Positions 47,183 to 58,478 of a stretch of DNA of 64,000 bases are shown piece by piece. The notes beneath the pieces are model-generated. The model was given only the letters and a program-made list of their open reading frames with translations, ran no database searches and was not told the DNA's origin. A program made the translations under genes and the position numbers. The DNA is from Erinaceus europaeus (Eukaryota > Chordata > Mammalia > Eulipotyphla > Erinaceidae). The stretch lies in contig NC_080168.1 of NCBI RefSeq assembly GCF_950295315.1, positions 67,961,254-68,025,253 on the forward strand. The letters run 5' to 3'. Position 1 is the stretch's first letter. Each line of letters starts with the position of its first letter.

Positions 47183-47372
47183 TCACTTTGTGAGTGCACA
47201 CACATTATAGTGTGTGAGGACGGGGGCTCAAGCCCCTGATCTCCACTTGCAGGGGGAAGCTTCACAAGCAGTGAAACAGCATCTTAATGTGACTCACTTT
47301 CTTTTTCCATTCTATCTCCCCTTTCCATCTCTATTTATTTTTGTCTTAAAAAGTAAAAAGAAAAAAAAAACT
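47183..47372 (+). repeat. SINE, family B
   Basis: Sense; ggggctcaagcccctgatctcc, A-rich tail to 47370. Confidence 0.7.
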
Positions 47373-47839
47373 TTTTAAAAGGTTACTTTATATTAAAAAT
47401 GTTTTTTCATTATTCTTGACCAAGTAAAAATATCTCAGGACATAGAGAAAATACACTCTGTTGTGAATAAGAAATAACTTGAATGTTTAGGCTCTCTGTG
47501 TCTGTGCCAGTAGGGGTTTGCTAAGAAGTAGTGGTTTGGAAATGCGAATTCCTGCCTCAAGTCTACCTACTGATGCTCCTCTGCAGTCTTAGACCCTTGC
47601 AGACATGGGATTAATATATCATTTGCACTGTCACTTACACTACTGCAGACTAAAACTAGGTAGGCAAAGTGGAAAGGACAAAAGTAGTGAAAACTAAAAT
47701 ATCTAAATCAAAGTGACTAGTGACAGTTATTATAATGCTTACTGTTATGCAACCCACTTTTCCTAAAATGGGAAACATAGCTGTGCATATGTCTTGGGAC
47801 TAGCATACAACTAAAGATTAGAAATTAAAGTACATATAT

Positions 47840-48500
47840 ATGTTTTTTAACAGGCTATTATTATTGGACAAAACAGAGAGAAAATCAGAAGGGAGAGGGT
47901 GGTGGAGAAGGCTAGAGACACAGTGCTTCACCACTCTTGAAGCTTTCTCCACCTCAGGCAGAGATCAGAGGCCTGAACCTGGGTCACTGTGTGTTGTAAC
48001 ATGTGAGCTCAACCAGGTGTGCCACTGCCCGGAACCTAAGAAGAAGAAAATATATATTTAAAGATTTTCTTTATTAATATTTCTATATTTATTCCCTTTT
48101 GTTGCTCTTGTTGTTTTATTGCTATAGTTATTACTGATGTAGTCATTGTTGTACACAACAGAGAGAAATGGAGAGAGGAGGGGAAGACAGAGGGGGGAGA
48201 GAAAGATAGACACCCGCAGACCTGCTTCACCGCCTGTGAAGCAAACCCCCTTCAGGTGGGGAGCCAGGTCCTCGAACCGGGATCCTGATGCCAGTCCTAG
48301 TGCTTTTCACCAAGTACACTTAATCTGATGCGTTACCACTCGACTCCCAATTTTTTTATATTTTTAATGAGAGAGATACAAAAAGAGAAAGATCAGAGCA
48401 CTGCTCAGGGGTTATGGTGGAGCTGAAAATTGATCCTGGGACTTCAGAGCCTCAGTTATGGAAGCCTTTGACAAACAGAACCATTATGCTGGCTCCCCAG
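47840..48500 (-). repeat. Antisense SINEs: family B, family A, family C
   Basis: 47840-48037 family B (ends gccactgcccggaacct), 48060-48350 family A, 48350-48500 family C (agagcactgctcaggggttatgg). Confidence 0.75.
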
Positions 48501-48589
48501 CAGGGACAGTGGAAGATAAGGAAGTCAGATGAGTGACATGCCTGGAGAGAATCTGAGTATTTAAGACTATGGGAAGTTCTTAAAAATTG

Positions 48590-48770
48590 AGAAAAGTGGG
48601 CAGTTTGTATGTCACCCAGTAGAGCACTTAAGTTGCCGTGTTGGTGACCCAGGTTCCAACTCCAGTCCCCACCTGCGAGGTGGGGAGGGGGGAAAGTTCT
48701 AGAAATAGTAGAACAGTTCTGCACCTCGATTCTTCATCTTTGTCTTTACATACATTCAAAATTAATAAAG
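48590..48770 (+). repeat. SINE, family B
   Basis: Diverged sense copy, B-box region cccaggttccaactcc. Confidence 0.55.
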
Positions 48771-49238
48771 ACAGCTGATGATGATGTTAGAGTCCTGTAG
48801 CTAATAATAAAAATAACATAAATAATATATTTATTGTATATGAATAAAATAAATAAAAATTAAATTAAATTAAATGAAGACAGCTGATAATGATGATAGA
48901 GTCCTATAGCTAATGAGCAGAAGCCATAGCATTCACAACAACGATGAAACATCAAGAAGAAAATGACACAAGGGCCTTTAGAGTTTTTCAAATATTATGA
49001 ATAGGGTACAGAAAAAGTACAGGTAGTCAATAAATACATAAAAATATTACACTTGTTCAGCTATTATCAGGAAGGTGCAAAAGAAACTATAATAATGTTG
49101 ATTGTATTTATAAGTAGTATCGAAAAATGTGGGTCACTATTGAAAAATATAAAAGAAAACTCCCATGCTCAGTCATTTGGAACTGACTGAAATCATTGTT
49201 TCCATCTTTGTTTTTAAAAAATATTTTATGGTGCATTT
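48770..49238. other. AT-rich stretch
   Basis: AAT/AAAT-rich low complexity at 48810-48870, otherwise nothing recognised. Confidence 0.45.
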
Positions 49239-49239
49239 T

Positions 49240-49515
49240 AAAAATTGTATTTATATATTTATTTCCCTTTTGTTGCCCTTATTGTTTTTATTGTTGTTGT
49301 AATTATTGTTGTCGTCATTGTTAGATAGGATAGAGAGAAAAGGAGAGAGGAGGGGGAAGACGGGGACAGAAAGATAGACACCTGCAGACTTGCTTCACCA
49401 CCTGTGAAGTGACTCCACTGCAGGTGGGGAGCTGGGGTATAGAACCAGGATCCTTATGCCAGTCCTTGCATTTCACATGTGTCTTAACCCGTTGCGCTAC
49501 TGCCCAACTCCCTGT
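49240..49515 (-). repeat. SINE, family A, spanning the duplication edge
   Basis: Full length here; only its right half is present at 15272-15423, which places the duplication breakpoint inside the element. Confidence 0.8.
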
Positions 49516-52500
49516 TACTATTTTTTGTATTGCCTTTAGAGAGTTTAAGCTTTTAAAATTTATTTATTCCCCTTATTCCCTTGTTTAGTTATTGTAGTTA
49601 TTATTGTTGTTGATATTGTTGGGTAGGATAGAGAGAAATGGAGAGAGGAGGGGAAGACAGAGACGGGAAGGGAAAGATAGACACCTGCAGACCTGCTTCA
49701 CTACTTGTGAATCAACTCCCCTGCAGGTGGGGAGCTTGTGGCTCTAACTGGGATCCTTACCCTGGTCCTTCTGCTTAGTGCCACCTGTGCTTTACCCTAC
49801 GTGCTACCACCCATCTCTTGAACTTAAACTTATATAATTTTCGGGTGTGGTAGTAGTGTACAAAGATTTTCATTTTTTTAATTTTGACAAAAGAATACTC
49901 TGATATTTTAGAAAAATTGTGCTTTTTATTTTGGAAAATGGGCACTTGCTTGTTTAAAAATGTCACTTCTCTTTGAAAGGACATTGGGTGTTATATTTTC
50001 TAAAGTTCTTAGTAGGCAGTGTAATACTAAGTTTTCCTAAAAAGAGAAAGGGCAGTCAGGTTGAACAGTGACCTTCATTTCCCCAGGATGCCAGTTTTGA
50101 CCTATGAACTTCTGACCTGCATGTGGTGCACAGATGCTGGCCAGTGTCAGCATAATGAGTGGCTATTCCATGACCATTTGTCCCCACACTTGGCAACTGT
50201 CTGGGAAGTGCTGGGCTAAGGAGTAAAAGGCTAGTAGATGAAGGGCCTATGGTAGTAGAGGTGTCACCTTAAACTTTGCAGTGAAATGTGCTGATCACAG
50301 TAACAGCCATGCAGAAGTCGAAAATGCGCCATCTTTACTCTCTGCTACTGTCTCCTCCTGGCTGACTGCAGACTCAGCCATGTCCTTGTTCTGGCCCATA
50401 GAACATGGACAAATGGGAAGCAGGCAGAGACCTCAGTGATTGTCTGGCTATGGTATGGGAGCCCTTCTTCCGGCACTGAAGAAGCTTCGTGCCACCCTGT
50501 GGAGGCTTGGGGAACAGGCAACACACAGAAAGTAGATCCAGTTGAGTTGTTATCTGCCTGCAGACACATGGGACCTCAGCTAATGCAGAGCTGCCCAGAG
50601 GAGCCCACCAAGGTTTCATCTGAGCCCTGAGCAAAGAGAGGGGTCATATAAGGCACAGAGTCAGGGAGTGATATTTATTATAGCAATACAATCAACAAGA
50701 AAATACAGTAAAAGACTATAACTACATACATACAGTGAAAGGAATAAGAGAGATAACTTTGAAGAGACCTTCAAACCAGGATGTAAGAAGGGATCAGGGA
50801 AGATGCCTCAAATGAAATGAGCTGGATGTGGAATGTTGACATTTTTCATTGTGACCCCATTAGACAAAAAGTTTAAAAGAACTGTGTTAATCAGAGGGCT
50901 TCATGTCTTCCACCAGCAAGTTTCCACATAGATGGCAGGACTGAGGACTAAGTTAAAATCCTGCAAAGGATTAAGAGAATAATTGTTGTCAGTTGGATAT
51001 CATAAAGTAACAGGGAAAAGAAAGGGTCAGTTCTACAAAGGGGAAGCTGGCTGTAGGCATTCCAGCAGACGCCCAGGTGGCCTCAGTGATTGCAGATTTG
51101 CCAGGGGAGCCCCCAGCAAGGTGCTGAGAGGATCCCTGAGCCCTTATCAGCTGAGCAGGGTGTAGACAGGGGGCTCTCTGGATCCCATAGAGAGAGGCCT
51201 GAGATGGTCCATCACTGAGCCTTTCTGGAGGTGTCACTCTCCCGAATAGGAATTAGCAGGCTGTCTTCTTGTCATGCCTGAAATGAAAAACAGAGAGCTG
51301 TCTTAGTTAAATCACATTGTCATATACTAGCTTCCTCTTAATTCCTGAAGAAATAAGTTAAGCCAAAGAGAGAATTTCTCCTTGGAGATAAAAACATGAA
51401 AGGCTCAAGTGGTGCCCACCTGGTGAGCACACATACCACAGTGAACAATGACCTAGGTATTTGCCCCTATCCCCAACTGCAGAGGAGAAGCTTCAGGAGC
51501 TGAAAAGTAAAGCTATAGTTATCTGTCAATTTCTCCCCCACTGTCTCTCCATCCCATCTTAATTTCTATTTCTATCAATTAGGAAAATTGAATTATTATC
51601 AAAAGAGTTAAATATATTAAAACCTAGTCAGCATTTCCACTCAACACAGCCAAATTCTGCAGCCTCCACCTAGACTGTGTGTCACCAGGAAAATGAGTAA
51701 AGTCCTGCCATTGTTGGGATGTGATTCTCTTGTCCTGTTTTAATCAGCCAGAAACCTCTGTCTCACACAGACTAGTTGCTCCAATTAATGTCACATGTCC
51801 TAGGCTCACCCAGACTCATGGTGTAGAAGAGATGTGTGTCCTGAAGCCTGGTCACCTTTGTACCGCTAGCATCAGTGAAGAAGGAGGCACCTACCTCTAG
51901 CAGTAACGGGACCAAGATGGAGGGCCTCACTCCTCCCTGTCTTCCTTGTTAAGCTCTGTGTGGTTGCCGGTGCACAGCACAGCCATGATGCAGCAGAACT
52001 GAGTGCTGGTGGCCTTCTCCTTCTGGTGGAGCAGATAGACACAGTCCATGATGTCCTCCACTGCCAGGTTCACGGGGATGATGGGGTGGCTCAGGGCATA
52101 GTTGTAGAGTGACAGCTTGTGGGTGGCCCTGTCCCCACAGCCCATCAGGTATTCAGTCCTGAGCTCCAACAGAGGCAGCCATGAGGGAGCACTGTGCAGA
52201 CAGTTGAACACAGAGCTCTGCCAGATGCTTTCCACATCATGGAGGGTGGTGTCAGTGTCATCCCTCTAGTCCACAGCCACCAAGATGCTCTTATGGTGGC
52301 CTCTGTCAACAGAGCTACTCAGGGTCCAGGTAGAGTCACCCCCAGTCCAGAGACCTGTGAACATAATAGTGGGATTAGCAATGGACAAAGCAGGGGCCCT
52401 AGGGAGCAGATCAGAGGCAGTGAGGATGAAGGAAGGACGTGGAAAACCAAGGGGTCGAGCGTCCACTTTCTAACTGAAACCTTTGTAGAGGGACAGATGG

Positions 52501-53587
52501 AGTTAGCAAACCTGGTTATAAGTGTAGGAGATGATTCCTGAATATCAGCAGGAAAATCTTGAGGATTTGAGAAAAGAGACCTGGACTCCCTACTTTTGAT
52601 TGAATATGAAGGTTTATAACTGGCCCTGGCTTTTTTATTAGAGAACTTAAGAGGTTTCTAGAAACTTGGAAGTAGAAGTTATCATGCTGCGTCACTATTA
52701 GTTCTGGTGTATATTCTGGTCCCATTTCCCCAGTGAGGCTGGTTTTCAGTGTCATGAGCTTGCTTTCAAGAGGGGAGAAATGTCCAGAGAGGTGGCACTT
52801 GCATCAGAGTGGTCAGTTTCCCTCTCCTCTGCTGGCCCTGACCTGGGGTCTGTGCTTGAGGAGGAACTAACCTGGAGTGTCCTCAAATAGCTGCTCCAAC
52901 AGGAAGGACTCCTGGTGGCTGGAAGCCAAGCCAGTGATTTCCTGTTCCTGTGATTGCTCCTCAGTCACCTGTAGTGGAGCCATTCCATATTCATGGTGAT
53001 ATTCACCATCTGTATGGAGAGAAATCCAAACATAGGTTCAGGCTGAAGTGGTCGTGATGAGCCCATCGTGACCACAGGATGTAGCCAGAGCATGGCAAGG
53101 GAGCTGTGGCTTCCTTGGAGATGTGCATGGTTTTCTGTGGGGCTACTGGGTCCCTGCCAATCCTGCCCCCACCTTGGGATTGACTTTCAGTGTCATGAGT
53201 TTGTTTCAGAAAGGAAATATCACGTGGAAGGAGGCATGTACAGGAACCCAGCTGGTCTCCATATGCGAGGCAATGGGAGTCATCTACTTCTAGTGGAAGC
53301 CCCTCAGTGGCTGGCATTTGACCCTTCATGTTTATGCAGATGTTTGACACCTACATGTAGAGAAACTCCAATCTAGGTCCAGGCTGACCATGAAGAGACC
53401 CACCTCACTGTAGAAGATGACACATGGGCCTTCTCCTGGACCTTCTGTGCAAAGAAGGCTGTGTCTGTGTCTCTGTGTCCATGAATCTGACAGGAGACCC
53501 TGCCCTAGCATGTGCCCATGAAAAGAGTTGACAAAGTAAAGAGGAAGATGGTCTTATACATTCCTGTGCCTGGAATGCAATGAATTC
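49358..53587. repeat. Segmental duplication, copy 2
   Basis: Partner of 15272-19507 in direct orientation, about 34 kb away. It carries terminal exons of ARHGAP20-like copy E, SINE A at 49553-49818 and SINE B at 51400-51592. Confidence 0.9.
51927..53009 (-). pseudogene. ARHGAP20-like gene fragment (copy E)
   Basis: Two exons homologous to copy C are present: 53009-52872 (138 nt, open, HHEYGMAPLQV) and 52354-51927. The terminal exon keeps acceptor, phase and stop. However, the codon CAG of copy C (VDQRD) is TAG here (VD*RD), near 52269. A 15-base in-frame deletion shortens LLDLTASELTPEY to LLELRTEY. The upstream 67-nt exon and all PH exons are missing because the duplication ends before them. 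Downstream of the stop codon the frame is otherwise well kept (ATHKLSLYNYALSHPIIPVN), so the lesion is recent relative to the duplication. HHEYGM is closer to human ARHGAP20 HEYPYGIKM than copy C HHECGM. Confidence 0.75.
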
Positions 53588-53954
53588 CTGTCTGCATGTT
53601 CCTTGTACATTGTGTGCTCTTTTTACAATTATTTACTGCATTAGAATGGGATCATTTTTAATTACTTATCCCAAACAAATTCCTCCTTAATTTCTCATCT
53701 TCATTATCAGCTTAGTATGTCAATAATAAGGCTTTCTGGCAGGTTAGTGGCACCCAATCCTGGGTTCTTGCACTTGGTAAGGTGTGTGCCTAACCAGCTG
53801 CAACACCACTAGCCCTCTCTTTTTTTTATTTCTTTTCATAATTTGAACATCTGTATCATGTCAGGGTTGGCCTTCACTCTGCAGCATTGATGCCAGTTTC
53901 CTGCTTCTACATACACCAGGCAATTCTTCTCCTCTAGTGGGGTGGGGGATACAT
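53588..53954. repeat. Inverted copy of 20217-20965 joined to the direct duplication
   Basis: The sequence switches at gaattcCTGTCTGC with only a CT overlap shared by both sources. It lacks the SINE of its partner. Confidence 0.9.
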
Positions 53955-54274
53955 GAGCACACCCATTCTCTCTCCAGCAGGACTGAGATCCCCCTGTGCA
54001 CTGTGACTCCTGGTGGTCTCAAGGTGTGGTCTCCAAACCCCGGATCCTGGTGCCTCCTCTCAGCAGAAGTGCAGACCCATGTGGACCCATGAAATCAGGC
54101 AGGAGCTGGAGTGGGAGCAGGAGCAGGAGACAGAGGCTCAGGGCATAGAGAGAGCAGGGGTGAGTCTTTCCTGGATGAGTCATGGTGTTGAGGGAGAGAA
54201 GGCACCACCCAGAAATGGGAGTGGTTATATCTGTAGGTGGGGCCTTTGGCTATAAAAGTGGTGAACCTTTGGCA
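53955..54274. other. Unassigned stretch with TATA-like box
   Basis: Contains TGAGTCA (54176) and ggctataaaagtgg (54248-54261) but no recognised downstream gene; the next feature is an antisense L1 fragment. Confidence 0.3.
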
Positions 54275-55058
54275 TTTCTTCCCTTTATTTGATTCCTTTC
54301 TCATGCCTTATTGCTGTGGAGAGAACTTCTAATACTATGTTGCAGAGTTATGGTGATAATGGACAGCCCTGTCTAGTCCCTGATCTGAAGGAGAATGTTT
54401 TCAGTTTCTGTCCATTGAGTATGATGTTGGCTGTAGGTTTTCTATATATGGATTCCACTATCTTGACAAATTTCCTGCCTATTCCCATTTTTTGTAGTTT
54501 TGAACATGAATGGGTACTGGATTTTGTCAAAGGCTTTCTCTCCATCTACTGATGTGATTTTTGGTTCTGCTTTCATTGATGTGGTGAATGTTGATTGACT
54601 TTCACATATTGAACTAGGCTTGCATTCCAGAAGTAAATCACACTTAGTCATGATGAACAATCATTTTGTTATACTGCTGTATCTGGTTGACTAAGATCTT
54701 GTTCAATGATTTAGGATCTATGTTCATTAGAGATATAGGTCTTGAGCTTTCCTTTTTTTGTTGTGTCCCTGTCTGCTTTTGGAGCAGGGTGATGTTGGCT
54801 TCACAGAAGGTGGAAGAATGTGTTCCTGTTTCTTTGATCTTTTGGAAGAGCTTTAAAAGTATAGGTATTAACTATTTCCTAAAGGTTTTGTAGAATTCAT
54901 TTGTAAAGCTTCTGATCCTGTACTTTTATTGTTGGGAAGATCTTAATAATTGTTTTGATTTCTTTGTCTGTGATTGGTGCATTTAGGTTTTATAGTTCTT
55001 CCTAGTTCAGTTTTGGAAGGGTGTATGTTCTAGGAATTTTCCATTTCTTACAGATTCT
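54275..55058 (-). mobile_element. L1 ORF2 fragment (reverse-transcriptase region)
   Basis: Minus-strand translation includes [20 protein letters not shown] and [10 protein letters not shown], all within the L1 reverse-transcriptase domain; both ends truncated and frames broken. Confidence 0.9.
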
Positions 55059-55069
55059 TTTTTTAAATT

Positions 55070-55202
55070 TTTAATTTATTCATTTTTTTCACCAGAGCAC
55101 TGTTCAGCTCTGGCTTATGGTGATACGGGGGATTGAACCTGGGACTTCAAAGCCTCAGGAATGAGAGTCTGTTTCCATAACCATTATGCTATCTACCCTC
55201 AA
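55070..55202 (-). repeat. SINE, family C
   Basis: accagagcactgttcagctctggc ... aaccattatgctatctacc. Confidence 0.75.
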
Positions 55203-55288
55203 TCCTTCTTCCATATTAATTTATTTTAAAAAGGAGATATTAACAAAACCGTAGAATAGAAGGGGTACAACTCCACACAACTCCCACT

Positions 55289-55639
55289 TGTTGGTATGCT
55301 TCTAGTTCTGCTTCTGGGATATAGTTCTGCTTCTGTTACATTGCTTGACATTGCGGTCTATTTACATGGTTTTTTCTGTTACAGTGGTTTGGTCTCACTC
55401 CCCCTGCCTCCAGTAGATTTCGTTTAGCACTTCTCCCTTCTCCCGGTCCCCTATCCTATATACTTCTGGAGTTCTTGATGCTGCCGCTGAAGGAGAAAGA
55501 TGGAGGAACACATTGTGTGGTGATTAGGTGTTGGACTGTTTGCCCACTGGTGAATAAAGATTAAACTGTGTACTCAGATCAGCCATGAGTTTCTGGTCAT
55601 CTCTCACCCGCCTGTGAAGCCAGCCTGGCAAAAATGACA
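55289..55639 (+). repeat. 5' LTR of the ERV
   Basis: Starts TGTTGGTATGC, ends AAAATGACA; AATAAA polyadenylation signal at 55553-55558. It is 351 bp, about 12 bp shorter than the 3' LTR (which has ttagcccttgctagtttcgc where this one has tttagc). Confidence 0.9.
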
Positions 55640-55641
55640 TA

Positions 55642-55659
55642 TGGCGCACCAACGTGGGA
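55642..55659 (+). other. Primer-binding site, tRNA-Lys type
   Basis: TGGCGCACCAACGTGGGA, similar to the site complementary to the 3' end of tRNA-Lys(1,2) used by betaretroviruses; one inserted A relative to TGGCGCCCAACGTGGG. Confidence 0.75.
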
Positions 55660-58097
55660 CCTGCCCTGCCCATTCCCCAGATAAGTGAAGACTTTGGCTA
55701 CCTATCCACTATGGGCTGCTTTTCTGCTTGTGAAGAGGTTTCCAAAGGCCTCTGCCCTTTCTTCATGACACTGTTTCTCTGTTTCTGTAATATTTTGCTC
55801 TGGGCCACACTCTGGTTTCCGCCTGCCAGCAGGAGCTGGCTCGCTGCTGCATGGGATCTAACTACTTTTTTCTATGTGATTTGGTCTCTAAATGCCTCCA
55901 TTTTGTCTGTAAAATGGGCTGAACATGTCACCCTTCACAAAGTGCTGTGGCAGGAGCTGACATTGGTGCTTTCTGGAAAATGCAACTCAGTGTCTCTATA
56001 GGGCCTCTTAAGGAGAGGAGGCAAGAAGTAACAGAGGAGAGGTCGGGTGTGCATTGCCAGCCTTAGTCCCTTCTCCTGATCTCTGCAGACAGGCTCCTGG
56101 TGCTGCCAACTAGAAAGGGAGCCCTATGCATGGGGCTTTGAGAGTGCCTCATCTCATTCTCCAGTGGCCTCTCAGAAAGAAATGACAGGCCTCCAACCAA
56201 TCCCTCCTTCTTCCTGAGCCAGAAGTAGCTCTGGTATGAGAAGCCTTGTGAAAGGAAGAAAACTCAATACCCAGTGCCTGAAAATTTACCACATTCCCTT
56301 TTGTTTTCTGAAATGTGTTTTAAGGCATGGGAAGAAATCACATTGATGGATGGATTTAAAGACTGGAACCTTCTTTTCAACACTCCTGATGACCTTCTTG
56401 TATCATACTTACTCCCACATAATACATGGGAATGAAGTGAAATGTACAACAGAAGACCATTTTTATTCTCTGATTTACACAGGATTTCCAATAACGTCTA
56501 TAAAGTTTCCTCTTTGAGACCCACTCCCTTTGAGAACCAGTTATCCCAAGAAGCATCTGAGCCTGTTATATTATGAGCAGGGAAAGGGTTGCAAAGGTAG
56601 TGGCCTCCTGATATTACCATTTACTCTGTGAAGCTTGGGGTGAGTCATGCCCTCTTCTTGGGCCTCTGCTTCAACATCTGAAAAGCAAATTGTTGCAAAC
56701 TCTGTGAGTTTGCAAGAGGTCACCTGCAAGTGAGTGAGGCTGGATCTCCTAGAGGTGTGGTTGTTCAATGGGTACAGAGGACACAATCTGGACATTCACT
56801 CCAACTATCCACCATTCCACCTGCATCACTGCATTGGACTTCATGCATTTCCATCAACTCCCTTCCCTTGGGTCATCTAGATGGCACAGGTGCTACCTCA
56901 TTACACTGTGATCTTGAACAGTTCATCTTCCCAAACTAAGTTTCCTCACCTAGAACAACTCTCACATCATTGGGTAGTTGGAGGGATATGGAGATTGGGT
57001 GGTGGGAATTGTGTGGAGTTGTACCCCTCCTACACTATGGTTTTGTTAATTTATCCTTTCTTAAATAAATAAAATAAAATAAAATGACATGTCTTCATAA
57101 CAAGTTTTTCTCTTTGTGTATTGAAGACCATGTTTATGTGTGTGTTTGAAGTTTGGTAAACATTAACTTTAAGGTTAAAAATGTAACTTTAAGGCTACAT
57201 TCTTACCAAGCAAAGTTAAATGAAAAGGGTTTTCAACATAATTCTCATAAAGGTAAAATTAACTTAAAGTCTGAGGTAAAAATTAGTTAAAAATCACTAT
57301 TATTAACTAAGTTGGTCTAAAAAACTTGTGCACACCTATGGTGTGTCTCCATCTTGAATGGGTGTAACGAAATGTTAAATAAGATGTTATTGATATGTAA
57401 AGCTCTCAAATACCTTCTCAATCAGGAACGTTACATTGCACAATGGTTATGCTAATGATTTTATGTCTGACGCAGTTTTTCCATGGTTCTTCTGTTTACC
57501 TTTCCACATTTTATTGTTTAAACTTTAAACAACCTTAAAATCATACTACAAAAGACTTCCAACAATTGTAATAGAGTTATCAATTGTGGTAAACTTCTAA
57601 CCTGCTTCAAGTTTTGTTTCATAAGTAAGTGAATTGCAGCTGTCAAGTTCTCTACAGAAAAGCGAAATTCCAGTGGCTGACCTTCCTCATGCAACAGTTC
57701 ATCCCCTTGGCATTTCTCCTGTAGACATCTGCTGTGGACTGGCACTTCTATCAAGACTCACTGTTACACCTCTTGGACACTTTGCACAAAACTAGCAGCT
57801 TCCCTTTATGCTGCTGGGTTTCTCAAAGACTGACAGCAGCCTGCTGCCTTGGGACTCTATAGGAAATACCCCTTTCCTCCTAGCTAGGTAATGCCCACAG
57901 AGGCAGGAAACGCCCATCAAGGCAAGAAAAGCCCACAGAGGCAAGAAACGGCCCCCTCAGGGCTTCCCTTGGCAGCACACTGGCTCTTGTTGCTCGGTTA
58001 CTTGTTGCTCCAAGTTTGTGCCAGTTTTTTTTTTTAAATGCCTGTACGATATAGGTTTCTGTTCACCCCACACTCCAGATACTATGGTCAATTAGTT
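55660..58097 (+). other. ERV internal region without recognisable genes
   Basis: The longest leader frame (55654-56001) matches no retroviral protein I know. 56968-57085 is a sense L1 3' terminus with A-rich tail nested inside. 57888-57958 holds about four imperfect repeats of GCCCACAGAGGCAAGAAA. Confidence 0.6.
56968..57085 (+). mobile_element. L1 3' terminus nested in the ERV
   Basis: ggagggatatggagattgggtggtgggaattgtgtggagttgtacccc, tail AAATAAATAAAATAAAATAAAA. Confidence 0.8.
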
Positions 58098-58114
58098 AAA
58101 AAGAAAAGGGGGAA
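58098..58114 (+). other. Polypurine tract
   Basis: AAAAAGAAAAGGGGGAA immediately before the 3' LTR; the plus-strand primer site of reverse transcription. Confidence 0.85.
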
Positions 58115-58115
58115 T

Positions 58116-58478
58116 TGTTGGTATGCTTCTAGTTCTGCTTCTGGGATCTAGTTCTGCTTGTTACATTGTTTGACATTGTGGTCTATTTACACGGTCTTTT
58201 CTGTTACATTGGTTTGGTCTCACTCCTCCACCTCTGGGAGATTTGGTTTAGCCCTTGCTAGTTTCGCGCTTCTCCCTTCTCCCCGCCCCCATCCTACATA
58301 CTTCCTGAGTTACTGATGCTGCCGCTGAAGGAGAAAGATGGGAGGAACACATTGTGTGGTGATTAGGTGTTGGACTGTTTGCCCGCTGGTGAATAAAGAT
58401 TAAACTGCATTCTCAGCTCAGCCACGAATTTCTGGTCATCTGTTACCCACCCGTGAAGGCAGCCTGGCAAAAATGACA
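58116..58478 (+). repeat. 3' LTR of the ERV
   Basis: Same ends as the 5' LTR; AATAAA at 58392-58397; scattered substitutions and one 10-15 base indel relative to the 5' LTR. Confidence 0.9.

Larger units (their letters stand above)
55289..58478 (+). mobile_element. Two-LTR endogenous retrovirus, betaretrovirus-like, non-coding
   Basis: Two closely similar LTRs (55289-55639 and 58116-58478) flank about 2.5 kb. The element has TG...CA ends, a primer-binding site two bases after the 5' LTR and a polypurine tract before the 3' LTR. Flanks are CCCACT (55283-55288) and CCCACC (58479-58484), consistent with a 6-bp target duplication with one change. The tRNA-Lys-type primer site and 6-bp duplication point to the class II (ERVK/betaretrovirus) group. 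No gag, pol or env frame is recognised inside, so it is a deleted or non-autonomous copy. Confidence 0.85.

Noticed and set aside
55654..56001. 115-codon frame just after the ERV primer site, where gag would begin
   Set aside because: Cys/Trp/Phe-rich with no matrix, capsid or zinc-knuckle motif; not called as gag.
57518..57754. 78-codon minus-strand frame inside the ERV
   Set aside because: Antisense to the element and unlike any known protein.
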